Shown here piece by piece: positions 14,909-24,341 of a stretch of DNA of 35,026 bases. The stretch spans positions 1 to 35,026 of the forward strand of contig JBFICW010000026.1 in NCBI GenBank assembly GCA_041581635.1. The letters run 5' to 3'. Position numbers and translations under genes: made by a program. This DNA comes from Porticoccus sp041581635. GTDB taxonomy: Bacteria; Pseudomonadota; Gammaproteobacteria; Pseudomonadales; Porticoccaceae. The notes under the pieces were generated by a model. It was not told where the DNA came from and made no database searches. It was given only the letters and a program-made list of their open reading frames with translations. Each line of letters begins with the position of its first letter. Positions within the stretch are counted from its first letter, which is position 1.

Positions 14909-17900
14909 ATGCCAAAAAGAACTGATATTAAAAGTATTCTAATCCTCGGCGCAGGTCCTATTGTCATTGGGCAGGCATGTGAGTTTGATTACTCTGGTGC
15001 CCAGGCCTGTAAAGCGCTTCGTGAAGAGGGTTACAGAGTTATTCTGGTGAACTCTAACCCTGCCACTATTATGACCGATCCATCGATGGCCGATGCCACA
15101 TATATTGAGCCGGTGGAGTGGCGAACTGTTGCCAAAATTATAGAAGAAGAGCGTCCCGATGCCTTGCTCCCAACGATGGGTGGGCAAACAGCACTTAACT
15201 GTGCGCTGGATTTAGCCCGAGAAGGCGTGCTCGAGAAGTTTGGTGTCGATATGATTGGCGCCGATGCGGATGCCATTGATAAGGCAGAAGACCGCAATCG
15301 TTTTGATAAGGCTATGAAGAAGATTGGCCTGGAAACAGCGAAGGCGGTTATCGTGCATAGCTTGGAAGAGGCGCTGCAGGTGCCAGACCGCTTTGGCTAC
15401 CCCTGTATTATTCGTCCCTCTTTTACGATGGGCGGTTCTGGTGGCGGTATTGCCTACAACCGGGAAGAGTTTGTTGAAATCTGTCAGCGTGGGCTCGACT
15501 TGTCGCCCACCAATGAATTGTTGATTGATGAATCTCTGATCGGCTGGAAAGAATACGAGATGGAGGTGGTGCGGGATAAAAATGATAACTGCATCATTAT
15601 CTGTTCCATTGAAAACTTTGACCCTATGGGTGTGCATACCGGGGATTCTATTACAGTTGCTCCAGCTCAAACCCTGACGGACAAGGAATATCAGATCATG
15701 CGTAATGCCTCGATTGCGGTGTTGCGAGAGATTGGTGTTGAAACGGGTGGATCCAATGTTCAGTTTGCAGTGAATCCTAAAGATGGCAGGCTCGTCGTGA
15801 TTGAGATGAATCCACGCGTGTCTCGCTCTTCGGCGTTGGCGTCAAAGGCGACCGGTTTTCCTATTGCCAAGGTGGCGGCAAAACTGGCTGTGGGTTATAC
15901 CCTTGATGAGTTGCAGAATGATATTACCGGTGGCGCGACACCGGCTTCATTTGAGCCCAGTATTGATTACGTTGTTACCAAGATTCCTCGTTTTGCTTTT
16001 GAGAAATTTAACCAAGCCAATGCCAAGCTGACCACTCAAATGAAGTCGGTGGGTGAAGTGATGGCGATTGGTCGTACGTTCCAAGAGTCTCTTCAGAAAG
16101 CTCTCCGGGGGCTGGAAGTCGGCTCTGCTGGTTTTGAGCCTAAGGTCGATATCGAGACCGAAGAAGGTTTGGTTGAGCTGCGCCAGCAGTTGAGAGACCC
16201 TGGTGCTGAGCGCATTTGGTATGTGGGAGATGCCTTTCGTGCAGGTTTGTCAGTAGAGGATGTTTTCAATCTTTCAGCCATTGACCCTTGGTTTCTAGCG
16301 CAGATAGAAGACATCATTCTTGATGAAATCCGCTTGGGAGATGAATCGTTATATAGGCTTTCTGCGGATCGATTGCTTCGTCTCAAACGTAAGGGTTTTT
16401 CTGATAAGCGACTTTCTGTATTGTTAAAAACTGACGAGAAGCGAGTGAGAGACGCGCGTCAATCTATCAATATACGACCCGTGTTCAAGCGAGTGGATAC
16501 CTGTGCGGCAGAGTTCTCAACAGCGACAGCTTATATGTACTCCACCTATGAGGAGGAGTGTGAGTCCGAGCCTTCTGGTCGAGATAAAATTCTGGTATTA
16601 GGTGGTGGCCCCAACCGTATTGGTCAAGGCATCGAGTTTGACTATTGCTGTGTTCATGCGGCACTGGCTATGCGCGAAGACGGATACGAAGCCATTATGG
16701 TCAACTGCAACCCGGAAACGGTTTCTACCGACTACGATACTTCTGATCGTCTTTACTTTGAGCCGGTGACTCTTGAGGATGTGCTAGAAATTGTCTATGT
16801 GGAAAAACCCAAAGGTGTGATTGTTCAGTTTGGCGGTCAAACACCCTTGAAGTTGGCTCGCGCTCTGGAAGCGGAGGGTGTTCCAATTATTGGTACGACG
16901 CCAGATGCGATTGATCGTGCGGAAGATCGAGAGCGCTTCCAGCAAATGATACATAAGCTGGATTTGTTGCAGCCGCCTAATGCTATTGTTCGTTCTGCAG
17001 AAGAAGCTGTAGAGGCAGCGGCTGGTATTGGTTACCCATTGGTAGTTCGCCCATCTTATGTGTTGGGCGGTCGTGCTATGGAGATCGTTTATAAGGAAGA
17101 AGAGCTGGCGCGTTATATGCGCGAAGCAGTTCAGGTTTCCAATGACGCTCCCGTGTTGCTGGATTATTTCCTGTCATCTGCGGTTGAAGTGGATATCGAT
17201 GCGGTGTCTGACGGCAATGAAGTGGTCATTGGTGCCATCATGCAGCACATCGAGCAAGCGGGGATTCACTCGGGTGATTCTGCCTGTTCCCTGCCGCCTT
17301 ACAGTCTTCCTTCAGCTGTGCAAGATGAGATGCGCAGTGTTGTAAAAGCTATGGCCGTTGAGCTTGAAGTAAAGGGCTTGATGAACGTCCAGCTGGCTTG
17401 GCAGGATGAGAAGGTTTATGTGATTGAGGTAAACCCTCGGGCTTCTCGTACAGTGCCGTTTGTCTCCAAATGTATTGGTACTTCTCTGGCGAAAGTGGCG
17501 GCTCGTTGTATGGCTGGATTGACGTTGGCAGAGCAAGGGTTTACTACAGAAGTGGTGCCTAGTTACTTCAGTGTGAAGGAGGCTGTGCTGCCGTTTAATA
17601 AGTTCCCTGGTATTGATCCAATTCTTGGGCCGGAGATGAAGTCGACCGGTGAAGTTATGGGGGTTGCCGACACCTTTGCTGAGGCTTACGCAAAAGCAGA
17701 GCTGGGCGCTAGTGATCCTATTCCGACTTCCGGGACAGCGTTTCTTAGTGTTCGCGAGCCGGATAAGGCGGGTATTGCCAGTGTGGCAAAAAGTCTGATT
17801 GCTACGGGCTTTACGTTGGTGGCCACCGAGGGTACAGCTAAGGTGTTGAAAGAAGCTGGTTGTGCTGTGGAGACTGTTAATAAAGTTCAAGAGGGTCGGC

Positions 17901-18127
17901 CTCATATTGTCGATATGATCAAGAACGATAAGATTGATTTGATTGTGAATACCACCGAGGGTCGTCAGGCAATTGCCGACTCCGCTACCATTCGTTCCAG
18001 TGCGGAACAGCATGGCGTTTATTACACAACCACATTAGCTGGTGGTGAAGCGGTTTGTATGGCACTGGAGAAACAGGGTGAAATTAAAGTGCATCGCCTA
18101 CAAGACCTTCATCTGAGGAACCACTGA
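14909..18127 (+). CDS. carB: Carbamoyl phosphate synthetase large subunit CarB
   Basis: 1072 residues (E. coli 1073). There are two homologous ATP-grasp halves. The first opens KSILILGAGPIVIGQACEFD and the second KILVLGGGPNRIGQGIEFDY (from about residue 559). The C-terminal MGS-like regulatory domain (about 940-1072) binds allosteric effectors such as ornithine and UMP in E. coli; KDTREG-like switch segments are represented by VNTTEGRQAIADS. It makes carbamoyl phosphate from bicarbonate, ammonia and two ATP. The N-terminus MPKRTDIKS matches the family start exactly, although no Shine-Dalgarno is seen before the ATG. The stop overlaps the greA start by one base. Confidence 0.99.
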   Translation: MPKRTDIKSILILGAGPIVIGQACEFDYSGAQACKALREEGYRVILVNSNPATIMTDPSMADATYIEPVEWRTVAKIIEEERPDALLPTMGGQTALNCALDLAREGVLEKFGVDMIGADADAIDKAEDRNRFDKAMKKIGLETAKAVIVHSLEEALQVPDRFGYPCIIRPSFTMGGSGGGIAYNREEFVEICQRGLDLSPTNELLIDESLIGWKEYEMEVVRDKNDNCIIICSIENFDPMGVHTGDSITVAPAQTLTDKEYQIMRNASIAVLREIGVETGGSNVQFAVNPKDGRLVVIEMNPRVSRSSALASKATGFPIAKVAAKLAVGYTLDELQNDITGGATPASFEPSIDYVVTKIPRFAFEKFNQANAKLTTQMKSVGEVMAIGRTFQESLQKALRGLEVGSAGFEPKVDIETEEGLVELRQQLRDPGAERIWYVGDAFRAGLSVEDVFNLSAIDPWFLAQIEDIILDEIRLGDESLYRLSADRLLRLKRKGFSDKRLSVLLKTDEKRVRDARQSINIRPVFKRVDTCAAEFSTATAYMYSTYEEECESEPSGRDKILVLGGGPNRIGQGIEFDYCCVHAALAMREDGYEAIMVNCNPETVSTDYDTSDRLYFEPVTLEDVLEIVYVEKPKGVIVQFGGQTPLKLARALEAEGVPIIGTTPDAIDRAEDRERFQQMIHKLDLLQPPNAIVRSAEEAVEAAAGIGYPLVVRPSYVLGGRAMEIVYKEEELARYMREAVQVSNDAPVLLDYFLSSAVEVDIDAVSDGNEVVIGAIMQHIEQAGIHSGDSACSLPPYSLPSAVQDEMRSVVKAMAVELEVKGLMNVQLAWQDEKVYVIEVNPRASRTVPFVSKCIGTSLAKVAARCMAGLTLAEQGFTTEVVPSYFSVKEAVLPFNKFPGIDPILGPEMKSTGEVMGVADTFAEAYAKAELGASDPIPTSGTAFLSVREPDKAGIASVAKSLIATGFTLVATEGTAKVLKEAGCAVETVNKVQEGRPHIVDMIKNDKIDLIVNTTEGRQAIADSATIRSSAEQHGVYYTTTLAGGEAVCMALEKQGEIKVHRLQDLHLRNH

Positions 18128-18603
18128 TGATTAAGATACCGATGACGGTAGAAGGTGCCGAGAGCCTTCGCCAAGAGCTGGATCACCTGAAAAAGGTAGA
18201 GCGTCCACGGATTGTGGAGGCAATTGCTGAGGCGAGGGCGCATGGGGATCTGAAGGAAAATGCCGAATACCACGCGGCTCGAGAGCAGCAGGGTTTTGCC
18301 GAGGGGCGAATTCAGGAGATCGAAGGAAAGCTAAGCCATGCGCAAATTATTGATGTTAAAGCTATAGCTGAAGGGGATAAGGTTATTTTTGGTTGTACGG
18401 TTAATATTATTAACTTGGAAACCGATGAAACAGTAACCTATAGAATCGTTGGCGATGACGAGTCAGACGTCAAGGCTAATAAGATTTCTTACCAGTCTCC
18501 AATTGCCAGAGGGTTGATTGGTAAAGAGGTGGGTGACATCGTGGTCATAAAAACACCTTCGGGCGCTATTGAATATGAAATTAATGATGTAAAACATCTT
18601 TAA
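18127..18603 (+). CDS. greA: Transcript cleavage factor GreA
   Basis: 158 residues, the family size. The N-terminal coiled coil includes IPMTVEGAESLRQELDHL, then EARAHGDLKENAEYHAAREQ with the acidic tip residues (D and E of GDLKENAEY) that act in the RNA polymerase secondary channel. The C-terminal FKBP-like domain contains SPIARGLIGKEVGDIV. It rescues backtracked RNA polymerase by stimulating transcript cleavage. The ATG overlaps the carB stop in TGATG, so expression is coupled to carAB. It is followed by a strong terminator. Confidence 0.98.
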   Translation: MIKIPMTVEGAESLRQELDHLKKVERPRIVEAIAEARAHGDLKENAEYHAAREQQGFAEGRIQEIEGKLSHAQIIDVKAIAEGDKVIFGCTVNIINLETDETVTYRIVGDDESDVKANKISYQSPIARGLIGKEVGDIVVIKTPSGAIEYEINDVKHL

Positions 18604-18626
18604 AAGAGTCGATACAGGCGTCGATC

Positions 18627-18655
18627 AAACCATGACATGCGTCATGGTTTTTTTT
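18627..18655 (+). terminator. Rho-independent terminator after greA (carAB-greA)
   Basis: A perfect 10-base stem (AAACCATGAC at 18627-18636, GTCATGGTTT at 18641-18650) closes a 4-base loop, and eight T residues run 18648-18655. It lies 23 bases past the greA stop. Confidence 0.93.
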
Positions 18656-18744
18656 GCCCCTCTTGAGGGTGCAAGCCTCATTTGTAGAAGGGTTCAGTAA
18701 GCTGTAGTAGGCGTTGCCGAGGGGGTAATGATGGTTGGCGGGGC

Positions 18745-19047
18745 CTAGCGAAGCAGGTTGGACAAACGTGGGTTCGGTTTGTCGGATTTTTTTAATAGCA
18801 GCACTATATGGCCAATGGTTTGAACGGTCTCGGCACCCAGTTTTTCGCAGATTTCAGTAATGGCCTGTCGCTTGGCTTCACTATCTCCAACAGCCAGCTT
18901 TACTTTTATGAGTTCGTGATCGCTTAACGCGCGCTCCAGCTCTGCGAGTACAGCGTCAGTTAAGCCTTTTCCTGCTACAGTGACCACAGGCTTCAGGTTG
19001 TGGCCCAGGCGTCTTAGGTGTTTTTTGTCATCATTGGAAAGTGTCAT
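18745..19047 (-). CDS. yhbY: YhbY family RNA-binding protein (CRM domain)
   Basis: 100 residues from ATG 19047. The frame is open to 19125, but the upstream residues do not resemble the family, whereas MTLSNDDKKHLRRLGHNLKP aligns with the start of E. coli YhbY (97 residues). The CRM domain pattern is visible: LKPVVTVAGKGLTDAVLAE with the GxxG-type loop, HELIKVKLAVGD, and a final VQTIGHIVLLLKKS. YhbY associates with pre-50S ribosomal particles. An AAGGG lies about ten bases upstream. The gene is divergent from rlmE, another 50S maturation gene. Confidence 0.94.
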   Translation of the reverse strand: MTLSNDDKKHLRRLGHNLKPVVTVAGKGLTDAVLAELERALSDHELIKVKLAVGDSEAKRQAITEICEKLGAETVQTIGHIVLLLKKSDKPNPRLSNLLR

Positions 19048-19267
19048 AGAGTGGCTGCCCTTAAAAACGGTGCACATTCTATCCCGAATACAATAGATAT
19101 GCGCTAATATTTGCCAGAAACCCATGCTCTCATTGGTCTTTAGTCGAATTTAGCTGTGCTAGAAAAATGTTAGGCGTTAGAATTCGTTGTTCGGTAGTGC
19201 TCGCTTTTGAGCCTATCATGTGGATTCGGCCTGCTATGTTGGTGTGCCGGTTAGGAAGTAAGCGATT

Positions 19268-19894
19268 ATGGGGCGTTCAAAAAGTAGTCATCGTTGGTTA
19301 CAGGAGCATAATCGTGACCAGTATGTAAAACGCTCTCAGCAGGATGGTTATCGGTCTCGAGCAAGCTACAAACTGATTGAGCTGGATAGTAAAGACCGAT
19401 TGATTCGCCCCGGTATGACGGTGGTTGATTTGGGGGCGGCGCCAGGTGGTTGGTCTCAGGTGGCTGTAAAGTTGGTGGGTGGAAAGGGGCGCGTTATCGC
19501 TTCTGATATTCTAGCGATGGACAGCATTGCCGGTGTGGACTTTATTCAAGGGGATTTCACTGAGGAGTCTGTATTTGATGAAATCCTTGGTGTTCTTGGC
19601 GATGAGCGGGCAGACCTTGTAATTTCGGATATGGCCCCCAATATGAGTGGTATGAGGGCTGTCGATCAGCCGAAGGCCATGTATTTGGTTGAGCTGGCGC
19701 TGGATTTAGCTTGTAAGATATTGAAACCTGACGGTGATTTTGTTGCCAAAGTCTTTCACGGTGAAGGATTTGATGAACTTATGCAGCAAGTTCGCGCCAA
19801 ATTTAAGCGCGTTGTGACGCGCAAGCCTGATGCTTCACGGCCAAGGTCCAGAGAAGTTTATCTGGTGGCCAAGGGGCTAAAAGAGCAGCTGTAG
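19268..19894 (+). CDS. rlmE: 23S rRNA 2'-O-methyltransferase RlmE (FtsJ/RrmJ)
   Basis: 208 residues (E. coli 209). The SAM-binding motif is VVDLGAAPGGWSQVA (52-66). The catalytic K-D-K-E set can be placed: Lys35 in RASYKLIE, Asp121 in ISDMAPN, Lys161 in AKVFHGEGFD and Glu196 in SREVYLV. It methylates U2552 (E. coli numbering) in the 23S A-loop late in 50S assembly. It precedes ftsH, the classic heat-shock pair in E. coli, but no convincing sigma-32 promoter was found upstream here. Confidence 0.97.
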   Translation: MGRSKSSHRWLQEHNRDQYVKRSQQDGYRSRASYKLIELDSKDRLIRPGMTVVDLGAAPGGWSQVAVKLVGGKGRVIASDILAMDSIAGVDFIQGDFTEESVFDEILGVLGDERADLVISDMAPNMSGMRAVDQPKAMYLVELALDLACKILKPDGDFVAKVFHGEGFDELMQQVRAKFKRVVTRKPDASRPRSREVYLVAKGLKEQL

Positions 19895-19978
19895 GTCAAT
19901 TTAACTGGGTTTGCCCCTTTGGTGCAGGCCAATATTAATGCTACTGATGGTTAGTGGTGTTCAGACGAGGATGTTTAC

Positions 19979-21886
19979 TTGAACGACATGGCGAAAAATC
20001 TTGTGTTGTGGCTGATCATTGCAGCAGTGTTGCTGTCTGTGTTTCAGAATTTCAGTCCGCCTGCTCAGGAGAAAGGCCTCAGCTATTCTTCGTTCATTGA
20101 AGAAGTGCAGACAGGTCGAGTTGAGAGCGTCGTACTAGAGGGGCTCACTATTGAGGGACGCAGGGCTGATGGCAGCACTTTCAAAACCACTCGGCCGGAT
20201 GTTCCTGACACTGGTTTAATGACAGATTTGCTCAATAACAATGTAGAGGTTGTAGGTCAGGAGCCTGAGACTCAGAGCTTGTGGACTCAGTTACTGGTGG
20301 CGTCTTTTCCCATTTTGTTGATTCTGGCCATCTTTATGTTTTTTATGCGACAGATGCAGGGCGGTGGCGGTGGGCGCGGTGGCCCTATGGCCTTTGGGAA
20401 AAGCAAGGCGCGGCTTCTGGGGGAAGACCAGATCAATACGACATTTGCCGATGTGGCGGGTGTTGACGAGGCGAAAGAGGATGTGCATGAGCTGGTTGAT
20501 TTTTTGCGCGATCCGTCCCGTTTTCAGCGTCTTGGTGGGCGCATTCCGCAAGGTGTATTGATGGTGGGTCCGCCGGGTACCGGTAAAACATTGCTGGCCA
20601 AGGCCATTGCAGGTGAGGCCAAGGTGCCATTCTTTTCTATCTCTGGTTCTGATTTTGTTGAGATGTTTGTGGGGGTTGGTGCCTCCCGAGTTCGAGATAT
20701 GTTTGATCAGGCCAAAAAGCAGGCCCCCTGTATTATCTTTATTGATGAGCTCGATGCGGTAGGTCGTCATCGCGGCGGTGGCTATGGCGGTGGTAACGAT
20801 GAGCGCGAGCAGACACTCAATCAATTGTTGGTTGAAATGGACGGATTTGAAGGTAGTGAGGGTGTTATTGTTATTGCTGCGACCAACCGTCCCGATGTGC
20901 TTGATAAGGCATTGTTGCGCCCCGGTCGTTTTGATCGCCAGGTCTATGTGGGTTTGCCCGATATTCGTGGCCGTGAGCAGATTCTTAAGGTCCACGTACG
21001 CAAAGTCCCTATCGATGTAAAAGTTGATTTGGGTATTGTGGCTCGGGGTACGCCGGGTTTTTCTGGTGCCGACTTGGCTAACTTGATTAATGAGGCGTCT
21101 TTATTTGCAGCGCGAGCAAATAAGCGCATCGTTACCATGGAAGAGTTTGAGAAAGCGCGAGATAAAATCATGATGGGTGGTGAGCGCCGCTCCATGGTGA
21201 TGTCCGAGAAAGAAAAAGAAAACACGGCGTATCATGAAGCTGGCCATGCCATTATTGGTCGATTGATGCCAGAGCATGATCCCGTGCATAAAGTGTCTAT
21301 TATCCCCCGTGGCAGAGCACTGGGTGTTACACAGTTCTTGCCGGAAGAAGATAGGTATAGTCTAAGCAAGCGCCAGCTTGATGGTCAGTTGTGTAGTTTG
21401 TTTGGGGGGCGGATTGCTGAAGAATTGGTACATGGTCCCGATGGCGTTACCACTGGTGCTTCCAATGACATTGAGCGGGCTACCCAAATGGCACGTAATA
21501 TGGTGAGCCGCTGGGGTTTGTCCGACAAAATGGGTCCGATTTTATATGGAGAGGATGAGGCGCAGATGCCGGGGGCTGGCCAGTCTAATTATTCCGAAGA
21601 TACTGCTCGGGAGATTGATATAGAAGTGCGCAGGGTTCTGGATGAATGCTATGACCGTTCTAAAAAGCTCCTCGAAGATAATATCGACATCCTCCATGCT
21701 ATGAAGAATGCGTTAATGGAATATGAAACGATTGATTCGGACCAGGTGGACGATTTAATGTCACGTAGACCTGTGCGTCCTCCTCACGACTGGCGCGATG
21801 ATGACTTTGGTGGCCGGCCAGACGACCAGCAAAGTGATGATGCTGGCGATAGAGATGCTGTAGGCGGTCCAGCCAAAGAGCACTGA
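19979..21886 (+). CDS. ftsH: ATP-dependent zinc metalloprotease FtsH
   Basis: 635 residues. TM1 is near residues 8-22, a periplasmic domain follows to about 100, and TM2 is near 105-122 before MRQMQGGG. The AAA module has Walker A GPPGTGKT (197-204), Walker B IIFIDE (252-257) and the arginine-finger region LLRPGRFDRQ (312-321). The zinc protease motif HEAGH is at 419-423. It degrades membrane proteins and short-lived regulators such as sigma-32 and LpxC in E. coli. The start is TTG at 19979 with GAGG eight bases before it, giving an N-terminus like that of Pseudomonas (NDMAKNL). An internal ATG at codon 4 is the alternative. Confidence 0.98.
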   Translation: MNDMAKNLVLWLIIAAVLLSVFQNFSPPAQEKGLSYSSFIEEVQTGRVESVVLEGLTIEGRRADGSTFKTTRPDVPDTGLMTDLLNNNVEVVGQEPETQSLWTQLLVASFPILLILAIFMFFMRQMQGGGGGRGGPMAFGKSKARLLGEDQINTTFADVAGVDEAKEDVHELVDFLRDPSRFQRLGGRIPQGVLMVGPPGTGKTLLAKAIAGEAKVPFFSISGSDFVEMFVGVGASRVRDMFDQAKKQAPCIIFIDELDAVGRHRGGGYGGGNDEREQTLNQLLVEMDGFEGSEGVIVIAATNRPDVLDKALLRPGRFDRQVYVGLPDIRGREQILKVHVRKVPIDVKVDLGIVARGTPGFSGADLANLINEASLFAARANKRIVTMEEFEKARDKIMMGGERRSMVMSEKEKENTAYHEAGHAIIGRLMPEHDPVHKVSIIPRGRALGVTQFLPEEDRYSLSKRQLDGQLCSLFGGRIAEELVHGPDGVTTGASNDIERATQMARNMVSRWGLSDKMGPILYGEDEAQMPGAGQSNYSEDTAREIDIEVRRVLDECYDRSKKLLEDNIDILHAMKNALMEYETIDSDQVDDLMSRRPVRPPHDWRDDDFGGRPDDQQSDDAGDRDAVGGPAKEH

Positions 21887-21891
21887 GCGAG

Positions 21892-21921
21892 ATTCCCCCG
21901 GTGACGGATCGGGGGAATTTT
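21892..21921 (+). terminator. Terminator-like hairpin between ftsH and folP
   Basis: ATTCCCCCG (21892-21900) pairs perfectly with CGGGGGAAT (21910-21918) around a 9-base loop. Four T residues follow (21918-21921) before GATCT. The stem is strong and the T tract short, so partial read-through into folP is likely. Confidence 0.7.
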
Positions 21922-21996
21922 GATCTGATGGTTGTTCTATGTGAGCTTTTTCTTGGTAGCTATCTTCCATTTTGTTTTCTTTCTCCGGGATTTTAG

Positions 21997-22845
21997 ATGA
22001 ACCTCGGTCAATATCAGCTCGATCTTTCTTCCCCGCGCATTATGGCGGTGCTTAATATCACGCCAGATTCTTTCTCAGATGGTGGCCAGTTCTTTGCGGG
22101 GAACGGCCGATTGGATATACCATTGGTGATGGCGCGTGTGGAGGCGTTCCTGGCTGAGGGTGCCAGCATTATTGATGTCGGCGGCGAGTCTACTCGTCCA
22201 GATGCTGCGCCTGTCTCTGTTAACGAAGAGCTAGGCAGGGTAATACCTATTGTTGAGGCCATAACTGCTCGCTTTAATGTTCCCGTGTCGGTGGATACAA
22301 GTGTGCCAGAGGTTATTTCTGAAGCGGCGCGAGCCGGGGCTGCAATGATTAATGATGTGCGAGCATTGCAATGCTCGGGTGCACTTGAAGCAGTAGCTAT
22401 AGCGGGGCTTCCGGTGTGTCTGATGCATATGTCGGGTGATCCACGAATTATGCAAAAGAATCCCTGTTACCAGAATGTATTGCAGGAGGTGATAGCATTT
22501 CTTCTGGATAGAGCTAATGCTTGTGTTGCGGCCGGGGTAGCACGAGAAAACATTTTGTTAGACCCAGGCTTTGGTTTTGGTAAAACTCTGGAGCACAATT
22601 TGACATTGTTTCGTTCTTTGTCTGAGCTGAAGTCTCTGGGTTTCCCCTTGTTGGTGGGTGTGTCACGAAAATCCATGATTGGAGCGATTCTGGATAAGCC
22701 GGTAGATCAGCGTATGGTTGGCAGTGTTGCGCTGGCTATGCTGGCTGCCCAGCAGGGTGTTGGGATACTTCGTGTTCATGATGTTGCTGCTACGGCAGAT
22801 GTATTGAAGATAATGAGAGCGGTTGGGGAAAGAAAGGATGGGTAG
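21997..22845 (+). CDS. folP: Dihydropteroate synthase FolP
   Basis: 282 residues, a TIM-barrel enzyme that joins para-aminobenzoate to the pterin pyrophosphate in folate synthesis (the sulfonamide target). Signatures are MAVLNITPDSFSDGGQ at the start, DVGGESTRPDA, SVDTSVPEV, INDVRAL, LMHMSGDPRIMQ, LLDPGFGFGKTLEHN and VGVSRKSMIG. All parts of the active site seen in the family are present. GGGA lies six bases before the ATG. Its end overlaps the start of glmM by eight bases. Confidence 0.98.
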   Translation: MNLGQYQLDLSSPRIMAVLNITPDSFSDGGQFFAGNGRLDIPLVMARVEAFLAEGASIIDVGGESTRPDAAPVSVNEELGRVIPIVEAITARFNVPVSVDTSVPEVISEAARAGAAMINDVRALQCSGALEAVAIAGLPVCLMHMSGDPRIMQKNPCYQNVLQEVIAFLLDRANACVAAGVARENILLDPGFGFGKTLEHNLTLFRSLSELKSLGFPLLVGVSRKSMIGAILDKPVDQRMVGSVALAMLAAQQGVGILRVHDVAATADVLKIMRAVGERKDG

Positions 22846-24178
22846 AAGCTTTTTTGGTACGGATGGCATTCGTGGGCGTGTAGGAGTCAGCCCTATTACC
22901 GCAGATTTTGTACTCAAACTGGGTTGGGCGGCCGGTAAAGTCTTTAGTGAAAGAACTAAAGGCCGCAAGTTAATTTTAATGGGAAAGGACACTCGGGTGT
23001 CGGGCTATATGTTTGAGTCTGCGCTACAGGCTGGACTCATAGCGGCTGGTGTCGATGTTGCGCTTCTTGGGCCCATGCCTACACCTGCCATTGCCTATTT
23101 AACAAGAACCTTTCGTGCTCAGGCGGGAATTGTTATCAGTGCATCACACAACCCCTATTATGACAATGGCATCAAATTCTTTGGTGGCGATGGGTTTAAA
23201 TTGCCCGATGACGTGGAAGAGGCCATAGAGAGCTACCTTCAAAAACCGTTGGTTACAGAGGAATCTAGCAAGCTAGGAAAGGCTCATCGAGTGGCAGATG
23301 CCGTTGGACGCTATATTGAGTTTTGTAAGGGTACATTGCCCTCCGGGAGTAATTTGGAAGGGCTGAAGATTGTAGTGGACTGTGCCAACGGGGCTACCTA
23401 TCACACTGCACCAAATGTTTTTCGCGAGCTCGGTGCCGACGTGGTTGAGATGTCTGTGGAGCCGGATGGTTTTAATATTAATGAAGATTGTGGCTCCACC
23501 AAGCCTGCGTTACTTCAAGATGCAGTGGTTAGAGAGGGGGCTGATATGGGCATTGCTCTCGACGGTGATGGCGATCGGGTTTTGTTTGTAGATCACAAAG
23601 GGCATACCGTCGATGGCGATGAGCTCCTTTTTGTTATCGCCAAGCAGCGGCATCAACAAGGGGGTTGCAGTGGGGTTGCTGGAACTTTGATGAGCAACTT
23701 CGGGATGGAAATAGCGCTGCGTGAATTAGGGATACCTTTTGTGCGCACCAATGTGGGTGACCGCTATGTCATTGAAGCGCTCCGTGAAAATAAGTGGCAG
23801 CTTGGCGGTGAGAGCTCTGGTCATATTATCTGTAGCGATTTGACTACGACAGGCGATGGCGTGGTGGCGGCACTTCAGGTGCTAAATGCCATGCAGGAAA
23901 CGGGTGCGCCGTTAAATACGCTTAAGAACGGGATGAAAAAATATCCGCAAAGTATGATAAATGTCCGTATCAGGAAAAAATTTGATCTCAATGATTATCC
24001 GGCCATTCGACAGGCTGTGGCTGAAGCTGAAATTGAGTTGCATGATAGCGGGCGTGTCTTGTTGAGGCCGTCTGGCACCGAGCCGCTGGTGAGGGTGATG
24101 GTGGAGGCCGAAGATGCAGAGTTGGTCAGTAAAGTGGTCCGCCAAGTGGCCGATGTCGTTCAGCGAGAAGTTGGTTAG
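22838..24178 (+). CDS. glmM: Phosphoglucosamine mutase GlmM
   Basis: 446 residues from ATG 22838 (E. coli 445). A TTG 15 bases earlier is in frame, but MGRSFFGTDGIRGRVG matches the family start. The phosphoserine catalytic loop is ISASHNPYYDNG with Ser103. The magnesium site is DGDGDR, the sugar-binding loop GESSGH, and the C-terminal phosphate-binding loop RPSGTEPLVRVM. It converts glucosamine-6-phosphate to glucosamine-1-phosphate for peptidoglycan and LPS. The ATG lies inside the end of folP (8-base overlap). folP-glmM adjacency is conserved in gammaproteobacteria. Confidence 0.98.
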   Translation: MGRSFFGTDGIRGRVGVSPITADFVLKLGWAAGKVFSERTKGRKLILMGKDTRVSGYMFESALQAGLIAAGVDVALLGPMPTPAIAYLTRTFRAQAGIVISASHNPYYDNGIKFFGGDGFKLPDDVEEAIESYLQKPLVTEESSKLGKAHRVADAVGRYIEFCKGTLPSGSNLEGLKIVVDCANGATYHTAPNVFRELGADVVEMSVEPDGFNINEDCGSTKPALLQDAVVREGADMGIALDGDGDRVLFVDHKGHTVDGDELLFVIAKQRHQQGGCSGVAGTLMSNFGMEIALRELGIPFVRTNVGDRYVIEALRENKWQLGGESSGHIICSDLTTTGDGVVAALQVLNAMQETGAPLNTLKNGMKKYPQSMINVRIRKKFDLNDYPAIRQAVAEAEIELHDSGRVLLRPSGTEPLVRVMVEAEDAELVSKVVRQVADVVQREVG

Positions 24179-24278
24179 ATTATTTGGTATCGAGCTTGGA
24201 TTGATGTTGGCTGGTGCTGGCGGTCGTCAACAATGTGGAAGAGTAAGTATTTTCCCGTTGTTTTACTTTTTTGGCTAG

Positions 24279-24307
24279 TTGTATGTTGCCTCTAACTCGG
24301 CTAAGAT
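24279..24307 (+). promoter_or_regulatory. Candidate sigma-70 promoter of tpiA-secG
   Basis: TTGTAT (24279-24284), a 17-base spacer and TAAGAT (24302-24307) predict a start near 24314. The transcript would begin next to a small hairpin, GCCCC-tttttc-GGGGC, just upstream of the tpiA ribosome binding site. It also argues against the longer open frame from 24279 as the tpiA start. Confidence 0.5.
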
Positions 24308-24341
24308 TGCGCCCCTTTTTCGGGGCCAGGAAAACCTTTAT

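Noticed and set aside
19895..19978. Heat-shock promoter in front of ftsH or rlmE
   Set aside because: Sought because of the E. coli parallel, but no CTTGAAA/CCCCAT pair at proper spacing was found in either spacer.
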